Positions 57,601-64,000 of a stretch of 64,000 nt of DNA are shown here, piece by piece. This DNA is from Diplosphaera chodatii (taxonomy: Eukaryota; Chlorophyta; Trebouxiophyceae; Prasiolales; Stichococcaceae), in the NCBI GenBank assembly GCA_032358165.1, contig JAALGY010000053.1:1178001-1242000 (forward strand), written 5' to 3'. The notes below the pieces were generated by a model that was given only the letters and a program-made list of their open reading frames with translations, was not told the DNA's origin and searched no databases. The position numbers and the translations under genes were made by a program. Each line of letters opens with the position of its first letter. Position 1 is the stretch's first letter.

Positions 57601-60057
57601 GATAATGCACAGTCCTCACTCTGAAGAGGCGCGTCAGGATTGCGTCCGATGAACAGCGCTGCAGCAGCATGCTCAGCGTCTGGAGAACAATGTTGGAAAG
57701 CCGGTCAGCAAAAGCTTGGCAGACCGCCGGGTCCACCGCTACGCCTTGCGCCTTGCTGGGGTGCCCTGCAGGCCAACCACCACCGGTGTGGCTTGCGGCA
57801 CCTGGCCAAGTACCCAGGCTCGTGGGGACACTAACTTTTGACATAGTCAGTATGGGCACCTGGAGTGTCAGACGATGAAATGGCCTCGAGCGTCAGCGCT
57901 TCCAGGCCGCTGATGATAGCAAGCGTCGAGTCGATGGCCAACATCACGATGTATGCCGTTCCAGCATCCACTGTTGCATGCGCAAAGTCGCCGTCCGATG
58001 TCATGTGCTTGCCTGCAGTGGACGATGGCGTCATGCTGATGCAGGTGCCCCACCCACAGTAGCCTGGCTATTTGAAAGGCTGTGACGTCCCACTGCACAT
58101 GCGGACTTGCCTTCGCCAGCAGCCTCGGCAGCAAACAGCGCGGCAACAGCTGCAATCACATCCTCCTCAGGGGACTCTGGCGTGACTGCAAGCGCCGCCT
58201 GGATGATGTCTGCAAATGTCTCTGTGATCTTCTGCACCGCCGACAGCTTGACCTCCCACTTCATGTCATATGACACAAAGAGGTGGTGCAGCAGCGCGGG
58301 ATCTTCACACAGCTGCCTGATCGTCTGCATCGAGCTGACCCGCTGCCAAAGCGCACATGTCGTTGCTGTTCCTGCAGGTTGAAATCTGGAGTAGGATGCC
58401 TGACCATATGCAGGTCTCGTGTCTGCCATCATGGGTAGGTCAATTCATAGCTGGCCTACGGCGGGTGCCGACCTGAGAGCAGGACCTCGATGAATGCGCC
58501 GCACTTCGCCCCCAGCTGGGCGTGGAAGCAGCGCAGCACGGTGCGCGAGCAGCGCTGCACCACCCGCAGGTGGCCCAGCTGCGAGTGGCCCTCGATGGTG
58601 GGATCCAGCAGGTCTGACAGCTGCGCCAGCAGCAGATGGCACACCTGCAAAGACGAGGAGAGACAGACTGCTGCAACTACCGCTCTGAATGGAAAGTCAG
58701 CCCCTGGGTGTGGACCGTGCCACCAATGGCAGCATGGCTGAGCGTGCACCCGACTGAGGAGCGCATGCTCGAAGATGGCCTCGGTCTGGAAGGTGAGGGC
58801 GTTCGCGCCCAGCACAAAGTCCAGCAGCTCCAGCACGAAGGACTTGGGCAGGATGGGCGAGCGCAGCCAGGCGCACGGCGTCCCTGCATGTCGTCGATAT
58901 GACCGCGGTCCAAAGGGTGCATTGAGAACAGGCGCCAGGTTGACCAGCTGCTACACCAGATGCAACCTCCTGTGGCAGCAGCGCCCACGCACCGCTGGCC
59001 ATCAGGCAGAGGTCGTCCAGCAGCTTGAGTGCTGCATTGGCCGAGCCTGACGACGTGTCTGCCGGGGCAGGGCTGCCAGGGGATGAGGACGGCGGCTGCA
59101 CCTCAGCGCTGTCGATGCTGATATGGTCAAACACAAGCGCCACAGCCTGCATTGCGTACCAAATGGTGTCAGCAGTCCTGCCGCCGAACCTGACCAGCAC
59201 CAGAAGTGGTCAAAGTCAAGCGGCGGCACCTGTCTGACTGTAGCGGCTGCTGTGCTGACGACGCTGTCCGAGTTGCGTGATGTGCCAAGAAGACGGAAGC
59301 AGATGCCGAGCACTGCACCAATGCTGTCCTGTCAGGCGGCAGGAAAGCTCACTGTCAGTATGCTACATATCATCTCTACCGCATACGCAAGGCACGCCGG
59401 TGCAAGTTTCACCTCGAGGTGTGCGTGCACAGGCGATTGCAGCAATGTGAGCGCGGTCTGCAGCATCTTCAGCTGCACGCCTTCGTCATGCAACTTCTCA
59501 ACCTGCATACGTGCAATGCCCTTCGTACTCGCGTGACCATGGCAGTGTGTGACAAAACACCTTTGCATTCACGTGGTGCAGGACGCACACCTGTTCCAGG
59601 CCAGCGATGATCAGCGGCACGCCCTCCTCCGAAACAGCATCATTGGCCAGCAATTTCTGGAAGCTGACGAGTGCGATGCTCGCCAGCTTGGCATTCTTGG
59701 ACTCGCATGCAAGCAAGAACGGCTTCAGTAGCTCCTGCGCATCAGCAGTGTTGACTGTGATCATAGTGTGTCAGGTTGGAGGATGTTTGTCAACAAAGCA
59801 GCGCTGTCAGGCAGGCATTGCCGACCCACCTTGGACTTCTGCACCGCCTCTGCTGACGATTGTCGCCCTGTGGTGCTGCGCAGCTTCAGCACTCCTCTCT
59901 CCGCCGCCTCCTTGATTTGTGGAAAGTCTGGGCCCGTGAGCCAGCTGGTGAAGCCTTCCGAGCGCCGCGTTTCCGCAGACAGCAAGCGCAGGTCGCTCTC
60001 CAGCACTGCTGACAGGTTGTCACGGGGAGACGGCACCGGCAACTCCACTGCCGCCAT
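51606..60057 (-). CDS. MON2: MON2 homologue (Golgi/endosome trafficking scaffold)
   Basis: The largest gene here, about 30 exons. Checked exons include 59830-60057, 59591-59734, 59413-59502, 59230-59328, 58993-59146, 58750-58883, 58473-58644, 58111-58371, 57860-58012, 57620-57765, 57399-57516, 57083-57294, 56744-56937, 56431-56618, 56173-56322 and 55814-56004; more follow to the stop at 51606-51608. The N terminus has LESDLRLLSAETRR, FPQIKEAAERGVLKLRS and LLKPFLLACESKNAKLASIA. The middle has WLRSPILPKSFVLELLDFVL, HLFVSYDMKWEVKLSAVQKI and NALHLV-like HEAT helices. Later blocks are GFQSVELMCSDYMSSLP, EDLNVTLTAISQLWN, DARPEVRNSGVRTLFSVV and AVLDTLTDTVLTACPF. This order is that of MON2, a HEAT-repeat relative of Sec7-type ARF exchange factors without the Sec7 domain. 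A long Ala/Pro/Gly-rich insert sits at 52790-53150. The intron after exon 58111-58371 is GC-AG (GAAG|GCAAGT). Confidence 0.93.
52790..53150 (-). other. Low-complexity insert within MON2
   Basis: This exon part encodes a Pro/Ala/Gly/Glu/Asp-rich, probably disordered stretch (SSEAAPAAPAEEATTGGAGG; AGADADSGAAAAAQSAPGSP) between HEAT-like segments. It is not part of the conserved MON2 blocks. Confidence 0.7.
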
Positions 60058-60673
60058 GCTTTCGTGCTACGTACGGCTAGCACGCATAGTTTCAGTGCTG
60101 CAGAATGTCAAATGACTGGCGCCGAAGCTGCGCCAGCTGAGAGTGAGCGAAGAATCTTAATATCATATCGGCAGGGTGCCAACATTTGTCTTCGACGACA
60201 TGTACGAGCAGCTGGTGTAGAGGCGTCGATCACGACAATGCAATATCATATTTGGTGATCATCCAGGTCAACCATGCTTGGGATCGGTGCCAATGCCATG
60301 CTCATTATGGCGGACTTGAGATGCTGCGATGTGACATGCAGTGTCACAGTGCTGCATCACGGTAAAGCATTGTCTTGCAGCAATGAAGCAGGGCAGCCCG
60401 AGGTCCATGCCAAAGTTCTGGCCTTGCACGTGCCTTGGCCCGCCCGCATGTAGTTCAGCCATCGATCCACCAAGTGTGTTGTACTGAAGTTGCATGAAAG
60501 GGGCAGTACCTGCCTAGTATGGGTTTGGCAACTCGATACATGGGGAAGCTTGTAAGCCTGTGATGTCCTCTCAATCTATGAGGTTGACTTATCCCTTAAC
60601 TGTCACAGCTGATCAGTGATCCCAGCAACGGCATACCGGTAGACAATGCAATGGTAGACAGCGGCACACAGCT
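60058..60673. other. Intergenic region NTRC / MON2
   Basis: 616 bp between the NTRC stop and the MON2 start, both on the - strand. It should carry the NTRC 3' UTR and the MON2 promoter. No frame is supported. Confidence 0.45.
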
Positions 60674-63977
<3,304 letters not shown>

Positions 63978-64000
63978 CACATCAAGGGCTGTGATGGCCT

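Overview
This is nuclear DNA of a photosynthetic eukaryote, most likely a core chlorophyte green alga (a trebouxiophyte-like organism fits best). Almost every gene is split into exons of about 50-250 bp by short GT-AG introns. Coding sequence is GC-rich with strong G/C third positions, intergenic gaps are short, and several products carry plastid or mitochondrial presequences. NTRC (NADPH-thioredoxin reductase fused to thioredoxin), a Ycf45/SPD1-type plastid ATPase, a plastid-type GDT1 transporter and a green-alga-style cGMP-dependent kinase point the same way. The species cannot be named from the sequence alone.

Layout, left to right: the 3' end of an EMB8-like alpha/beta hydrolase (+, 1-811); Ycf45/SPD1-like ATPase (-, 1178-4504); PIG-T (+, 5032-7649); proteasome ATPase RPT5 (-, 7964-10153); GDT1 (+, 10828-12451); a polytopic membrane protein of an uncharacterised bestrophin-like family (+, about 13400-15441); ubiquitin-L40 fusion (-, 15641-16792); a large Q/A/H-rich repeat protein (+, 18310-23967); a small Lys/Ser/His-rich basic protein (-, 24498-25295); PUM3/Puf6 (+, 25589-29503); organellar release factor RF1 (+, 30252-32812); cGMP-dependent protein kinase (-, 33109-37655); patatin-like lipase with a presequence (+, 38562-41458); intronless O-fucosyltransferase-like protein (-, 41853-43568); long coiled-coil protein (+, about 43650-48733); secreted cupin (-, 49411-51021); MON2 (-, 51606-60057); NTRC (-, 60674-63977).

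Strands alternate almost gene by gene in the first 50 kb, giving many head-to-head and tail-to-tail pairs. The genes are mostly unrelated housekeeping functions: protein turnover (RPT5, ubiquitin-L40), ribosome biogenesis and translation (PUM3, RF1, L40), secretory pathway (PIG-T, MON2, FucT-like), plastid redox and ions (NTRC, GDT1) and signalling (PKG). I see no operon, CRISPR array, mobile element, virus or toxin gene.

The least explained and most interesting locus is 18310-23967. Its exons, mostly phase 0-0, repeatedly start with Ala and end with Gln, and it carries two different internal repeat families behind a short conserved-looking N-terminal domain. Exon limits were derived by hand from splice consensus, reading frame and family alignment from memory; phases were checked to close for nearly all genes.
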